Shown piece after piece: positions 1-9,486 of a stretch of 64,000 nucleotides of DNA. Positions within the stretch are counted from its first letter, which is position 1, and every line of letters starts with the position of its first letter. Under the pieces are notes generated by a model. The model made no database searches and was not told the DNA's origin. It worked only from the letters and a program-made list of their open reading frames with translations. This stretch comes from CBDDBU01 sp965226045 (lineage in GTDB: Bacteria; Pseudomonadota; Alphaproteobacteria; VGEJ01). A program made the position numbers and the translations under genes. The stretch spans positions 1 through 64,000 of the forward strand of contig CBDDBU010000019.1 of NCBI GenBank assembly GCA_965226045.1, given 5' to 3'.

Positions 1-1
1 G

Positions 2-178
2 CAGGACATGAAGCGTGCGCTTGGCCCGCGCTTGGATGCCGTGGAAACGACGCACCCGCTTGTCGAGCCAAACGGTCTCCATGATCTTGTCCGCGAACGG
101 CCGTATCGTCATCCACAATATGTAATACGATGGAAGTATATGGCAAGGGTGGTAGCGTGGCCGCCGGTGGCTTGCTAG
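2..178 (+). CDS. possible C-terminal fragment of an unknown protein
   Basis: A frame is open from the window edge to a TAG at 176-178, giving about 58 residues with an ordinary amino-acid mix (Arg-, Pro- and Val-rich, ending VAWPPVAC). No family is recognised. It could be the end of a gene that starts left of the window or chance readthrough in GC-rich DNA. The following bases up to the IS256 copy at 263 hold no clear gene. Confidence 0.2.
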   Translation, partial: QDMKRALGPRLDAVETTHPLVEPNGLHDLVRERPYRHPQYVIRWKYMARVVAWPPVAC

Positions 179-262
179 CATCCTCGGATCACTCAAGGGG
201 CGGAAGAAGGGGGCGTTTCGGGTCCGCCTAACGTCCCGCAGGCGCGGCGGCCTAGATGTCGA

Positions 263-1638
263 GAGCTATTGTCAAAAGTTGTGTATGGGCTGATCATGCG
301 GCGGCGCGATCCTGGCGTTCTCCATCTACGAATTTGACGCCGCGAATGATCTCGGCGAGATGGTTCGATCCATCGAGTTTTCTCCATTTTCCTCTGAGCG
401 CGCTGGCATAGTTTGAAGACCATGGCCATCGCCGTCTTGCGCGACAGGCAGCCCTTGGTCCGGTAGGTGCGCAGACGAACCGTGGCGAACGTGCTCTCGA
501 TGGGGTTGGTCGTGCGTACATGCTTCCAGTGCTCGGCGGGGAAGTCGTAGAACGTCAGCAGGACGTCGCGGTCCCTGGCCAGGCAGGCCGCGGCCTTGTC
601 GTACTTCGGCCCGTAGGCTTCCAGGAAGAAGTCGAAGGCGCTCTCGGCATCCTTCCTGGTTTCGGCCATCCAGATGTCTTGCAGGCGCCCCTTGGCTTTC
701 TTTTGCAGACCCTTGGGCAGCTTGTTCAAGACGTTGCCCGTCTTGTGAACCCAGCAGCGTTGCTCGCGGGCGCCTGGGTAGACTTGGCGGAGCGCCTTCC
801 AGAAGCCGAGCGCGCCGTCGCCGAGCGCCAGTTGCGGACCCATTTCAAGGCCGCGCCGCTTGAGATCGAGCAGAACTTCGAGCCAGGACTGCTCACTTTC
901 GCGATAGCCGTCGGCGATGGCGATCAGTTCCTTCTGTCCCTTGTCCGTGGCCCCGACGATCACCAGGATGCACTGCTTCTCTTCCTCCATGCGGGCGCTG
1001 AAATAGATGCCGTCCACCCAGAAATAGACGTAGCGCTTGGCCGTGAGGTCGCGCCGTTGCCAGCGCTCCGCCTCAACCCCCCAGACCTCTTTCAGCCGGG
1101 TGATCGTGGAGGCCGAAAGCCCCGGCGCGGAGCTCCCCAGGAGCGCCGCCAAGGCTTCCCCGAAGTCGCCGGTGGAAATGCCCTTCAGATACAGCCATGG
1201 CAAAAGGTCTTCCAGGCTCTTGGCGCGGCGCAGATAGCGCGGCAGGATCGCCGACGTGAAGCGGATGGCGCCGTCCCCCCGGTCCCGCACACGGGGTTGG
1301 CGCACGCTCACCGGGCCGATCCCGGTCTGGATGAAGCGTTCCGGCAGATATCCATTGCGGACAACCCGGCGGCGGCCGGCGGCATCAACAAGCGCCGCAT
1401 GGCTACCCAAAAACACGGAGACCTCGGCCTCAACGGCTTGGGCCAACAACTCGCGAGCTCCAGCTTGTAGAACTTCCGTCAACGGATCTTTCTGAAAATC
1501 AGATGGGTTTTGAAAAGCAACAACGGTATTCTCTTTCATGGCCTATCCTTCCTTGGCTTAGCTCAAGTGGTGACATCAACAATCACCAGGATACGCCGCC
1601 TTCATTTCAACGCCGTACACAAGATTCGGTTATAGCTC
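263..1638 (-). mobile_element. IS256-family insertion sequence, copy A
   Basis: The element is 1376 bp, bounded by imperfect inverted repeats: the left end reads GAGCTATTGTCAAAAGTTGT and the right end, on the other strand, GAGCTATAACCGAATCTTGT. The 9 bases AGATGTCGA occur directly on both sides (254-262 and 1639-1647), the 8-9 bp target duplication expected of the family. It carries one transposase gene on the minus strand. A second near-identical copy lies at 9487-10861. The insertion falls exactly on the stop codon of the small lipoprotein gene to its right. Confidence 0.93.
294..1539 (-). pseudogene. IS256-family (mutator-type) transposase, copy A, frameshifted near its C-terminus
   Basis: This is a DDE transposase of the IS256/MULE type. 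It begins MKENTVVAFQNP, carries the core around WVDGIYFSARMEEEKQC and VIVGATDKG, and the family motif CWVHKTGNVL (about residue 263) followed by TTNPIES. The ATG at 1537-1539 lies about 100 bp inside the right end. Compared with copy B it has one extra G near position 392 (AGGAAA versus AGAAAA on the coding strand). This replaces the normal ending (WRKLDGSNHLAEII...DRAAA, stop at 294-296) with a readthrough tail running out of the element to 193. The catalytic core precedes the shift, so some activity cannot be excluded. The extra base may also be a sequencing error. Confidence 0.85.
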
Positions 1639-1765
1639 AGATGTCGATGCTAATGCCCCAGTCGATGTCGGCGGGCGAGCCCTCGGCGTGAAATCCGATG
1701 CTCTCGCACGCGGCGAGAGCGAGGAGCAGCGCCGCCAGAATAAGAGCCGCTGCCGTTGCCTTCAT
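1637..1765 (-). CDS. small lipoprotein, 42 aa
   Basis: A short protein starts MKATAAALILAALLLALAAC. It has a positively charged N-terminus, a hydrophobic stretch and a lipobox LAAC with the modified Cys at position 20, so the mature part is only about 23 residues (ESIGFHAEGSPADIDWGISIDI region). Size and layout resemble entericidin-type or other tiny lipoproteins, but no family is certain. Its ATG overlaps the TGA of the methyltransferase upstream (ATGA, 1762-1765), so the two are probably co-translated. The IS256 copy A inserted at its stop codon: the ancestral TAG (now at 252-254) became TGA, and the encoded protein is unchanged. Confidence 0.6.
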   Translation of the reverse strand: MKATAAALILAALLLALAACESIGFHAEGSPADIDWGISIDI

Positions 1766-2502
1766 GGCGCAAGCTCGAGATTGGCGAGGAGGTAGAACAC
1801 CGATCGGCATGGTGAGCTGAAGGCGCGTTCGCGGATCGCGAAGCCCGCGCCGACGAGCTTGGCTTCGAGGACCATCACGCCGGTGCCGCGATAGCCGACC
1901 TCGAATTTGTGACACCACGGATCGCCCGCCGCGTCGAAGCGAAATGTCTTGAGGAATTTGAGCTTCTTGAAGGCGAAGCTGTGGCGCCACACGAAGCGGT
2001 TGAGGTAGAGCCGCCAGTCGATCTGCACGCCCTGATAGGGCACCGACATCACCACATAGCGCGCGCCCGAGTCGCGAAAGACGCCGAGCGCCCGGTCGAC
2101 CTCCTCCCACGCCAGGTGCTCGAGGGTCTCGCAGCAGACGATGGCGTCGAAGTCGGCGATATCGGCAGCGTCCAGGGTACGCAGGTCGGCCTGGATGTGG
2201 TTGATCTCGGCGTGCTGGTGTGGCGTCGGCGCGATGTCGAGGGTGGTGACCGTGAAGCCAGCATTGGCGAGCATCGCGGATACCAGCCCCAGTCCAGGCC
2301 CAATCTCGAGCACGCGCTCCACTTCGAGGCCGGCTAGGAGATGGACCTGCAGCCATTGATGGACGATGCGTTTTTCTGAGTAGTAGCGGAACCGCTCGTG
2401 CCGTCGCTCGTGCGGATCGGCGGCGAGCCGCCCCCAACGCCCCTCGTCGAGCGATCCGCCTGACGAGGGGATGGGGCTGCGTTGAGCTTGGCTCGGCGCC
2501 AA
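1762..2502 (-). CDS. class I SAM-dependent methyltransferase
   Basis: A 246-residue protein with a Rossmann-like methyltransferase core. The SAM-binding motif I is VLEIGPGLGLVSAMLA at about residues 64-79, motif II is TLDIAP, and IVCCETLEHL corresponds to motif IV of the Methyltransf_11/25 group. The substrate cannot be told. The frame opens with TTG at 2500-2502 and lacks an obvious ribosome site, so the true start may be a later codon; the conserved part begins around HERFRYYSEKRIVHQWLQ. It overlaps the downstream lipoprotein gene by 4 bases, suggesting a two-gene unit. It lies just downstream of, and in the same direction as, the damaged liv-operon tail. Confidence 0.75.
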   Translation of the reverse strand: MAPSQAQRSPIPSSGGSLDEGRWGRLAADPHERRHERFRYYSEKRIVHQWLQVHLLAGLEVERVLEIGPGLGLVSAMLANAGFTVTTLDIAPTPHQHAEINHIQADLRTLDAADIADFDAIVCCETLEHLAWEEVDRALGVFRDSGARYVVMSVPYQGVQIDWRLYLNRFVWRHSFAFKKLKFLKTFRFDAAGDPWCHKFEVGYRGTGVMVLEAKLVGAGFAIRERAFSSPCRSVFYLLANLELAP

Positions 2503-2515
2503 CGAGGCCGCGTCC

Positions 2516-3702
2516 TCAGTAGGCGAGGATGCCGGATTTCATCATCCAGCGGCCGTTCTCGATCTGGGCGATGAAGCCCTGGTCGCGCGGCAGGTGGCTG
2601 TCGGCGGAGAAGCTCACCGGCGGCCCGCCGAAGATGTCCTGATAGCCGCTGATTTGCTCGAGGCCGGCGACCAGGGACTGCGCCGTGAGGTCGGGGCCGG
2701 CGTTGCGCGCGCCCTCGGCGAACAGGTACATCGCGTCGTAGGTGTAGGCGGCCTCGATGCTGGCGGCGACGGCGAAGCGCTCCTCGTAGCGTTTCATCCA
2801 CGCCTGGACTTTCGGGTGACGCGGTGTCGGCATAGGGAATCGGCGTCTGACCGGTCGCCGTAGAGGCCGTTCATGGCCTCGCCGCCGAGCGCCGCCACGG
2901 TCTGGGCATAGCCCGCGCCGCTGACCAGGAAGTCGACATCCCAGCCCATCGCCCGCGCCGTTTTGACCGCGCCGACGGTCTCGCGGATGACCGTCCCGAG
3001 CGTCACCAGATCGGCGCCGTCGCTGCGTAATCTTGGCGATCTGGGTCGCGAAGTCGGTGGCGCCGCGCTTGTAGGTGGTTTCCGAGACCAGCTCCATGCC
3101 CATCGCCTCGAGCTGATCGGCGACGCCCGAGCGCGAACGATCTCGCCGTAACCATCGTCCTGATAGAGGATGCCGACCTGTGGTGTAGCCGTTCTGCTCG
3201 ATCAGGTGTCTTCACGCCGGCAAGCGCATCGAGGTCGTAGTACGGCGTGAAGTAGCCGAACTTCAGTGCTTCGTACGGCTTGAAGAAGAGGTCGGCGGGC
3301 GACATCGGGAACAGATGCGGCAGGCCCTTCTTGAGGACCAGCGGCATGGACGCGGCCGAGGTCGGGGTGCCGAGCGAGGCGATCATCGCGAAGATCTTGT
3401 CACGGTTGAGGAGTTTCTGGGTCGCCAACACCGCCTTTTTCGGATCGTAAGCCGAGTCCTCGACGACCACGCGAATCATGCGGCCATGGATGCCGCCCGC
3501 CGCGTTGATCTCGTCGGCCGCCATCTCCAGGCCGTTTTTCATCGGCACGCCGAAGAAGTTGATCGGCCCGCTCAGGTCCTGGTGGCTGCCGAGCACGATC
3601 TCGGTATCGCTCACTCCTTGGGTGTCGGCCTCGGCCGTATGCCCGCGAGGCCGAGCGCCAGCGCGGCGCCGATGGCCGCCGTATGCGCGCGAATAGTCTC
3701 AT
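2516..3702 (-). pseudogene. liv-type ABC transporter periplasmic binding protein, multiply frameshifted
   Basis: Reading across frames gives a complete type I periplasmic binding protein (Peripla_BP_6/LivK family, about 390 aa). A good ribosome site (GGGAGGAAAGC) precedes ATG 3700-3702, followed by a signal-peptide-like MRLFARI...GAALALGLAG. The rest contains VLGSHQDLSGPINFFG, then AADEINAAGGIHGR, ASLGTPTSAASMPLV, TTYKRGATDFATQIAK and the end WMMKSGILAY with TGA at 2516-2518. At least six one-base-scale shifts are needed (near 3680, 3206, 3180, 3133, 3033 and between 2865 and 2820). The protein would capture a small organic solute for the LivHMGF transporter upstream. As sequenced no functional product can be made. 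Confidence 0.85.
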
Positions 3703-3727
3703 GCTTTCCTCCCGCTGGTCCGACGCC

Positions 3728-5610
3728 TTAGGTGGCGTCCCGATACATCGATTCTATCACGTCGCGGTACTTCTCGTTCACCAACTTGCGCCTGCAGCTT
3801 CATGGTTGGCGTCAACTCGTCGTCCTCGGGCGTGAGTTCGGTCTCGATCAGCGAGAAGCGCTTGATCGTCTCGACCCGCGCGAGATTGCCGTTGACCTTC
3901 TCGATCTCGCCGCCGATCAGCTCGCGCACCGTCTCGCAGCCTGGGTCAGGCTGGCGAAGCTGGTGAAGGGCACGCCGTGGTCCTGGGCGTAGCGGGCGAC
4001 GTTCTCGTGGTCGATCATGACCAGACAGGTGAGGTAGCGGCGGCGCTCGCCAATCACCACGGCATCGCTGATGAAGGGGCCGAACTTGAGCTGGTTCTCG
4101 ATTTCCGATGGGGTGATGTTCTTGCCGCCGGCGGTGACGATGATGTCGGATTTGCGGTCGGTGATGCGCAAGGTTGCCAAAGCCTCGTCCAACTCGCCCA
4201 CGTCGCCCGTGTATGCAGCCAGCCGTCGCGCACCGTTTCGGCCGTCTTCTCAGGTCTTACCGTAATAGCCCATGAAGACGTGCGGACCGCGCAACAGCAC
4301 CTCGCCGTCATCGGCCAGCCGCAGTTCGGTGCCGGGCGCGGCTTGGCCCACGGTACCGATCGGCATTCGCGCCATCGCCGTGGAAGGTGGCGACCGCCGT
4401 GTTCTCGGTCTGGCCATAGCCCTCGCGCATGTCGAGCCCAAGGGCGTGATACCAGCGGATCAGGTCGGGCGCGATCGGCGCGGCGCCCGAGAACAACAGC
4501 CGCGCCCGGTCGAGGCCGAGCAGGCGGCGGATGTTGCTTGAGAACGAGGGCGCGGGCGAGCCACGGCGGCCAGGCGCAAGCGCCGGCGGCGGCGCGCCGG
4601 CCGGCGACCCGGTGGGCGGCGGCGCGATGGCCGAGGCCGAGGGCGATACGATAGGCCCATTTCTCGAACGCGGTCGCCTCGGTCAGCGCCAGCACGATGC
4701 CCGAATAAAGCTTCTCCCAGACGCGCGGCACGGCGAACAGGATGGTCGGCGCCACCTCGCGCAGGTTCTCGGGCACGGTCTCCGGGCTTTCGGCGAAGTT
4801 GACGGCCGCCCCCGAGGCGAGCGGGCGAAAGTTGGTGAACACCCGCTCGACGATGTGGCTCAGCGGCAGGAACGAGAACAGCTCATCGCTCGGGTCCTTG
4901 CAGCGGCATCAGCTGGCTCAGCATCTCGACCTCGAAAGAGGATGTTGCGGTGACTGATCATCGCGCCCTTGGGCGGGCCGGTGGTGCCGGAGGTGTAGAT
5001 CAGGATGGCGAGGTCCTCGGGTCGCGGCGGCGGCGACCGCCTCGCGCCACAGGTCGGGGTGAGCTCCGCCCATGAGCGCGGCCGAGCTCGATCAGCTCGT
5101 CGAGGCTCATGATGTCGGGGATCGTCGAGCGCGCCCCAGCCGCTGGTATCGGGGAGGCTTTTGGTCTCGAACACGACGATGCGCATCAGGCTCGCCAACT
5201 CGTCGCGGACGGCGAGGCACTTGTCGAGCTGCTCCTCGTCCTCGGCGAAGTAGACGCGCGCCGCGCAGTCATCGACGATGTAGCGGATTTGCGCGGGCGC
5301 GCTAGTCGCATAGATGCCGACCGAGACCGCGCCAATGCCGAGTGCGCCGAGATCGGCATAAAGCCATTCGGGCCGGTTTTCGCTACAGATGGCAATGCGC
5401 TCGCCGCGCTGAACTCCAAGCGCGGCCAAACCGAGCCCGACCTGCCTCGGCACGCTCGCCGTAGTCGGCCCACCGGATGCCGCGCCAAATGCCAAAGCGC
5501 TTTTCGCGCAGCGCGATGGCCTCGCCGAGCGCCCGGGCCGCCTCGAACAGGGCTGGGACGCTGCGCCAGTTCGCTGCTTTCGAGGCCGGCTCGGCCCGCT
5601 TCAGCGCCAT
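3728..5610 (-). pseudogene. long-chain acyl-CoA synthetase (AMP-forming), multiply frameshifted
   Basis: Pieces in all three minus frames assemble into one ANL-superfamily ligase of about 625 aa. It starts MALKRAEPASKAANWRSVPA at 5610. The adenylation motif LIYTSGTTGPPKGAMISH lies near 5010, GYGQTENT near 4420, the hinge/A8 region DRKSDIIVTAGGKNITPSEI near 4150, and the end VNEKYRDVIESMYRDAT has its TAA at 3728-3730. Roughly eight indels break it (for example near 5430, 4900, 4600, 4400, 4250, 3930 and 3790). The start overlaps the end of livF by about 10 bases. Such ligases beside liv transporters usually activate an imported carboxylic acid to its CoA ester. That role is inferred from context. 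Confidence 0.85.
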
Positions 5611-6371
5611 TGCTTCTTCCGCTTCCAGCGTCGCTCAGCCCGCGCGCCAACATTATCGCCCATGCCGAGGTAGAACTCACGAATATCGGCGTGGCCGAGC
5701 AGGCGCTCGGCCGGTCCCTCCATCACCACCCGGCCGACCTCCATGACATAGCCGTAATCGGCGAGCGCGAGGGCCGCTTGGGCGTTCTGCTCGACCAGCA
5801 GGATGGTGACGCCCTGCTGGGCGCGGATGAGCTCGACGATGGCGAAGATGTCGCGCGCCAGCAGCGGCGAAAGCCCGAGCGAGGGCTCGTCGAGCAGCAA
5901 CAGGCGCGGGCGCGCCATCAGCGCGCGGCTGATCGCGACCATCTGCTGCTCGCCGCCCGAGAGCTTGCCCGCCGGCATGGCGTGGCGCTCCGCCAGCACC
6001 GGGAAATACCCGTGCACCAGGTCGAGGTCCTGCGCGATGCCGGCGCGGTCGCGGCGCAGGTAGGCGCCCATCATCAGGTTTTCGCGCACGGTGAGCTGGG
6101 GAAACAGCTCGCGGCCCTCCGGCACATGGGCGATGCCGCGCGCGGCGATGCGGTCGGGCTCGGTGCTCTGAATGGGCTCGCCGGCGAAGGAGACGGTGCC
6201 CATGGCCGGGTCCATGACGCCCGAGATGGTCTTCAGCACCGTTGTCTTGCCGGCGCCGTTAGCGCCGAGGAGGGCGACAATCGCGCCCTCCTCGACATCG
6301 AGGCTGACGCCACGAATGGCCGCGATCGGCCCGTACGACGTCTCGACATTTCGCAAGCTCAACAACGCCAC
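5601..6371 (-). CDS. livF: branched-chain amino acid-type ABC transporter ATP-binding protein LivF
   Basis: A 256-residue ABC ATPase. Walker A GANGAGKT is at residues 36-43, the signature LSGGEQQ at about 138 and Walker B RLLLLDEPSLGLSP at about 155. Length and the NVETSYGPIAAIRGVSL start match LivF. It starts with GTG at 6369-6371 and ends in a C-terminal extension (GARAERRWKRKKQWR) that overlaps the acyl-CoA ligase start. Together with LivG it powers uptake through the LivH/LivM channel in the inner membrane. The 59-bp gap from livG (6372-6430) is the largest in the operon. The true cargo may be an amide, amino acid or aromatic/fatty acid, since the family is broad. Confidence 0.92.
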   Translation of the reverse strand: MALLSLRNVETSYGPIAAIRGVSLDVEEGAIVALLGANGAGKTTVLKTISGVMDPAMGTVSFAGEPIQSTEPDRIAARGIAHVPEGRELFPQLTVRENLMMGAYLRRDRAGIAQDLDLVHGYFPVLAERHAMPAGKLSGGEQQMVAISRALMARPRLLLLDEPSLGLSPLLARDIFAIVELIRAQQGVTILLVEQNAQAALALADYGYVMEVGRVVMEGPAERLLGHADIREFYLGMGDNVGARAERRWKRKKQWR

Positions 6372-6430
6372 GGCCGCTCCCCGGTTGCCGGGGCATTATA
6401 GCGGCGTCGCGGGCCCGCCGCTCGGCCGCC

Positions 6431-7189
6431 TCAACCGCCGAGGTAGGCGCGGATCACTTCGGGGTGTTGTTGGATTTCGGCGGGATCGCCTTCGGCCAGG
6501 ACGCGGCCGTTGTTGAGGGCCAGCACGCGGTCCGAGACGGCGGCGACCAGGCGCATGTCGTGCTCGATGATCAGCACGGTGATGCCGAGCTCGCTCTGGA
6601 TGTCCTTGATCCAGAACGCCATGTCCTGGGTCTCCTCGACATTGAGGCCCGAGGAGGGCTCGTCGAGCAGCAACAGACGCGGTTCAGCGGCGAGCGCGCG
6701 GCCCAGCTCGACCACCTTGCGCACGCCGTAGGGGAGTTCGGCGATGCGCGTGTCGCGGTGGTGCGCGAGTTCGAGGAAGTCGATGACCCGCTCGACCGCC
6801 TCGCGCATGGCGATCTCCTGGCGCTGGACCTTGGGCGTGAACAGCATCTCGGCGAGGGTCCCGGTGCGCCGGTGGGGGTGACGGGCGAGCATCAGGTTGT
6901 CGAGGACGCTCGCGGTTTCGAACAGCTCGATGTTCTGGAAGGTGCGGGCGACGCCGAGCCCGGCGATGCGATGGGGCGCGAGGCGCGTGATCTCGGCGCC
7001 AGCGAACTCGATGCGGCCGCCCTCGGGGTCGTAGATGCGGCTGATCAGATTGAAGATGGTGGTCTTGCCCGCGCCGTTCGGACCGATGATGGTGAAGACC
7101 TCGCCGTCCTCGACCGCGAAGTCGACACCGTCGAGGGCGCGAATGCCGCCGAAGCTGACGGCCAGCGCCGATGCGGCCAGCAGCGCCAT
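6431..7189 (-). CDS. livG: branched-chain amino acid-type ABC transporter ATP-binding protein LivG
   Basis: A 252-residue ABC ATPase with Walker A GPNGAGKT at residues 36-43, the LivG-specific divergent signature LPYGVRKVVELGRALA, Walker B RLLLLDEPSSGLN and the switch His in LIIEHDMRLV. The inserted segment NLMLARHPHRRTGTLAEMLFTPKV between Walker A and the signature is typical for LivG rather than LivF. Its ATG overlaps the livM stop by one base (TGATG, 7187-7191), indicating coupled translation. It is intact, in contrast to the two genes at the end of the operon. Confidence 0.93.
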   Translation of the reverse strand: MALLAASALAVSFGGIRALDGVDFAVEDGEVFTIIGPNGAGKTTIFNLISRIYDPEGGRIEFAGAEITRLAPHRIAGLGVARTFQNIELFETASVLDNLMLARHPHRRTGTLAEMLFTPKVQRQEIAMREAVERVIDFLELAHHRDTRIAELPYGVRKVVELGRALAAEPRLLLLDEPSSGLNVEETQDMAFWIKDIQSELGITVLIIEHDMRLVAAVSDRVLALNNGRVLAEGDPAEIQQHPEVIRAYLGG

Positions 7190-8262
7190 CAGCCGCCCTC
7201 GCCCTTGAGGAAGGATTTCGTCCGCCTAAAGGTCGCCTTCTTGTAGACCGGAAAAGTCCGCCCGTAGTGGCGCACCTTTGCCCACATGCCATAAAGGCCC
7301 ATCGGCTCGAACAGGGTGAAGAGGATCAGCGCGAGGCCGAAGGCAGCGGCCTCAAGGCCCGGCAGTCCGGCGATCGCGGCCGGCAGTAATTCCCGCGCGA
7401 TCAACACCAGCTGTGGCAGGACAATTACGAAGATCGCGCCGAACACCGCGCCGTGCAGCGAGCCCAGGCCGCCGATGATGACGATCAACAGGAACTCGAT
7501 CGATACGAAGATGGTGAACTGCTCAGGGCTGATGTAGGTGAGCTTGTGCGCATAGAGCGCCCCGGCGATGCCGGTCAGAGCCGCGCTGAGGCCGAAGGCG
7601 GTGGTCTTGACCATGGCGAGGTTGACACCCATCGCCTGGGCTGCGGTCTCCGAATCGCGCACCGCGATCATCGCCCGTCCGAGCGGCGCCCTGAGGATGT
7701 TGATGCCGGCCAGCATGGTGAGCACCAGCAGACCCAGCGCGAGGTAATAGAAACGCGGTTCGGAATCGATCGCCAGCCCGAGCAGCGAGGCGTCGTCCAA
7801 GAGCATGCCGGCGTTGCCGCCGGTCAACCCCTTCCAGCGGGTCAGCACCTCCTCGACGATGAAGGCGAAGGCGAGCGTCGCGATGGTCAAGTAGATGCCG
7901 CTGAGCCTGAGTGCCGGCAATCCAACCATCACCCCGAGCAGCCCGGCGACCAGCGCCGCCGCCGGCAGCGCGATAGCGAAGTCGAGGCCCTGTTGTTCGA
8001 GAATGGCCGTGGTGTAGGCGCCAGCGGCGAGAAAAGCGGCGTGCCCCAACGAGATGAGGCCGGTGAAGCCGCTGAGCAGCATCAGACCGACCCCAGCTAT
8101 GGCGTATATGCAGACGAAGCTGAGCTGCGCCAACCCATAGTCGTCGGTGAGCAGCGGCGCCGCTAACAGGATAAGGCCGAGCGCTCCATACCACACCACA
8201 TCGCCGCGATGGCGGAACAGCCGCAGGTCGTGCGCGTAGCTGGTCTTCATCTCGAAGCGCAC
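7189..8262 (-). CDS. livM: branched-chain amino acid-type ABC transporter permease LivM
   Basis: A 357-residue inner-membrane permease (BPD_transp_2 family) with about eight hydrophobic segments. The family hallmarks are GLISLGHAAFLAAGAYTTA, GLPALRLSGIYLTIATLAFA, the EAA-like region AVRDSETAAQAMGVN and FIVSIEFLLIVIIGGLGSLHG-type sequence. It can start at GTG 8260-8262, two bases after the livH stop, or at ATG 8248-8250 (MKTSYAHDL). The C-terminal tail (WAKVRHYGRTFPVYKKATFR) is cytoplasmic and basic. It pairs with LivH to form the channel. Confidence 0.92.
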   Translation of the reverse strand: MRFEMKTSYAHDLRLFRHRGDVVWYGALGLILLAAPLLTDDYGLAQLSFVCIYAIAGVGLMLLSGFTGLISLGHAAFLAAGAYTTAILEQQGLDFAIALPAAALVAGLLGVMVGLPALRLSGIYLTIATLAFAFIVEEVLTRWKGLTGGNAGMLLDDASLLGLAIDSEPRFYYLALGLLVLTMLAGINILRAPLGRAMIAVRDSETAAQAMGVNLAMVKTTAFGLSAALTGIAGALYAHKLTYISPEQFTIFVSIEFLLIVIIGGLGSLHGAVFGAIFVIVLPQLVLIARELLPAAIAGLPGLEAAAFGLALILFTLFEPMGLYGMWAKVRHYGRTFPVYKKATFRRTKSFLKGEGG

Positions 8263-8264
8263 GG

Positions 8265-9143
8265 TCAGACTCGCCGACGTGTGGAGACGCCGAACAAGCC
8301 GCGCGGTCGCACGATCAGCACCGCGAGCAGCACGACATAAGCAGCCACGTCCTTGAAGCCCTCAGGCAAGTAGAAGCCGGCCAGCGCCTCGACTACGCCG
8401 ATGATCAGACCGCCCGCGATGGCGCCGGGAATGCTGCCAAATCCGCCGAGAACCGCAGCCGGAAATGCCTTCAGCCCGATGAAGCCCATGTTGACGTGGA
8501 CGAAGGCAATCGGCGCCAGGAGGATGCCGGCGAAGCCCGCGACCGCCGCACTCAGGGCCCAGATCAGCATGTAGACGCGCTTGATCGGGATGCCCATGTA
8601 GGCTGCCGCGAGCTGGTTCTGCGAAGTCGCCTGCATGGCGACGCCGAGCCGGCTGAATCGGAAGAAGGCCGCCAGCAGCGCGACCAGGAGGACCGTCGCA
8701 ACGATGATCGAGAGATGCTCCTGGCTGAGCGTCAGTGTGCCCAGTCCGACGACGCGGTCGGAAAACGGCGTCACCAGCGCATGGGTCTCGAACCCCCAGC
8801 CCGGCACCATGCCGGCCACGCTGCGGGCGAGGAGCCCGATGCCGATGGTCGCCATGAAGGTCGCGAAGGCGGGCTGGCCGACCAGAGGCCGGATTACGAT
8901 CCGATCGATCAGCGCGCCCAGGGCGGCCATCGCCGCCACGGCGGCACCGACGCCGATCCAGAACGATAGCCCGGCAAGCGTGGTGAAGGTGAAAGCGAAG
9001 AAGGCGCCCACCATCATCAGCTCGCCCTGGGCGAAGTTCACAACCTCGGTCGCCTTGTAGACGAGCACGAAGCCCAACGCGACGAGGCCATAGACGCAGC
9101 CGATGGCGATGCCGCTGATCACCTGCTGGGCGAACTCGATCAT
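8265..9143 (-). CDS. livH: branched-chain amino acid-type ABC transporter permease LivH
   Basis: A 292-residue permease of the LivH class. It has IAIGCVYGLVALGFVLVYKATEVVNFAQGELMM near the N-terminus (typical LivH), a TIGIGLLARS segment, QNQLAAAYMGIPIKRVYMLIW as the coupling region and AVLGGFGSIPGAIAGGLIIG towards the end. It is the first intact gene of the liv operon, with ATG at 9141-9143. Only 74 bases separate it from the end of the IS-split methyltransferase remnant, so the operon promoter is either in this short gap or further upstream and now disturbed. No clear promoter is visible. Confidence 0.93.
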   Translation of the reverse strand: MIEFAQQVISGIAIGCVYGLVALGFVLVYKATEVVNFAQGELMMVGAFFAFTFTTLAGLSFWIGVGAAVAAMAALGALIDRIVIRPLVGQPAFATFMATIGIGLLARSVAGMVPGWGFETHALVTPFSDRVVGLGTLTLSQEHLSIIVATVLLVALLAAFFRFSRLGVAMQATSQNQLAAAYMGIPIKRVYMLIWALSAAVAGFAGILLAPIAFVHVNMGFIGLKAFPAAVLGGFGSIPGAIAGGLIIGVVEALAGFYLPEGFKDVAAYVVLLAVLIVRPRGLFGVSTRRRV

Positions 9144-9486
9144 GGCGCCGGACTACAGGATCAGGCGCGCTCGCGTCAACGCGGCAAGGCGTCGCGCGCG
9201 GGGCACGTAGGGGTGCTCTACGGCGGCTTGCGGGCGATGAGGAACAGATTGTACTCGGTGCGTTCGCGGCGAACCGCACCGAGGCGGCGCCAAGCGGCAC
9301 GGCGAGCGCCGCCAACGCCGCTTCGGTGCGGTAGTGCAGTGTCCAATCCTCGATGAACTCGAGTGGCCAGACCATGTCGGTGCCGGCCCTCATGTTGCCG
9401 ATGATGAGCCGGCCGCCCGGCGCTAGCCGCTCGTACATCGCCGCCGCTAGCCGCTCGCAGCGCTCGCGCCGGAAATAGTCGAACAA

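Noticed and set aside
520..1470. 316-codon plus-strand frame opposite the IS256 transposase
   Set aside because: The antisense shadow recurs in copy B with breaks at the same indels as the transposase. No domain.
5109..6401. 430-codon plus-strand frame across livF and the acyl-CoA ligase
   Set aside because: It lies antisense to a clear ABC ATPase, its composition is typical of antisense GC-rich DNA and it has no recognisable motif.
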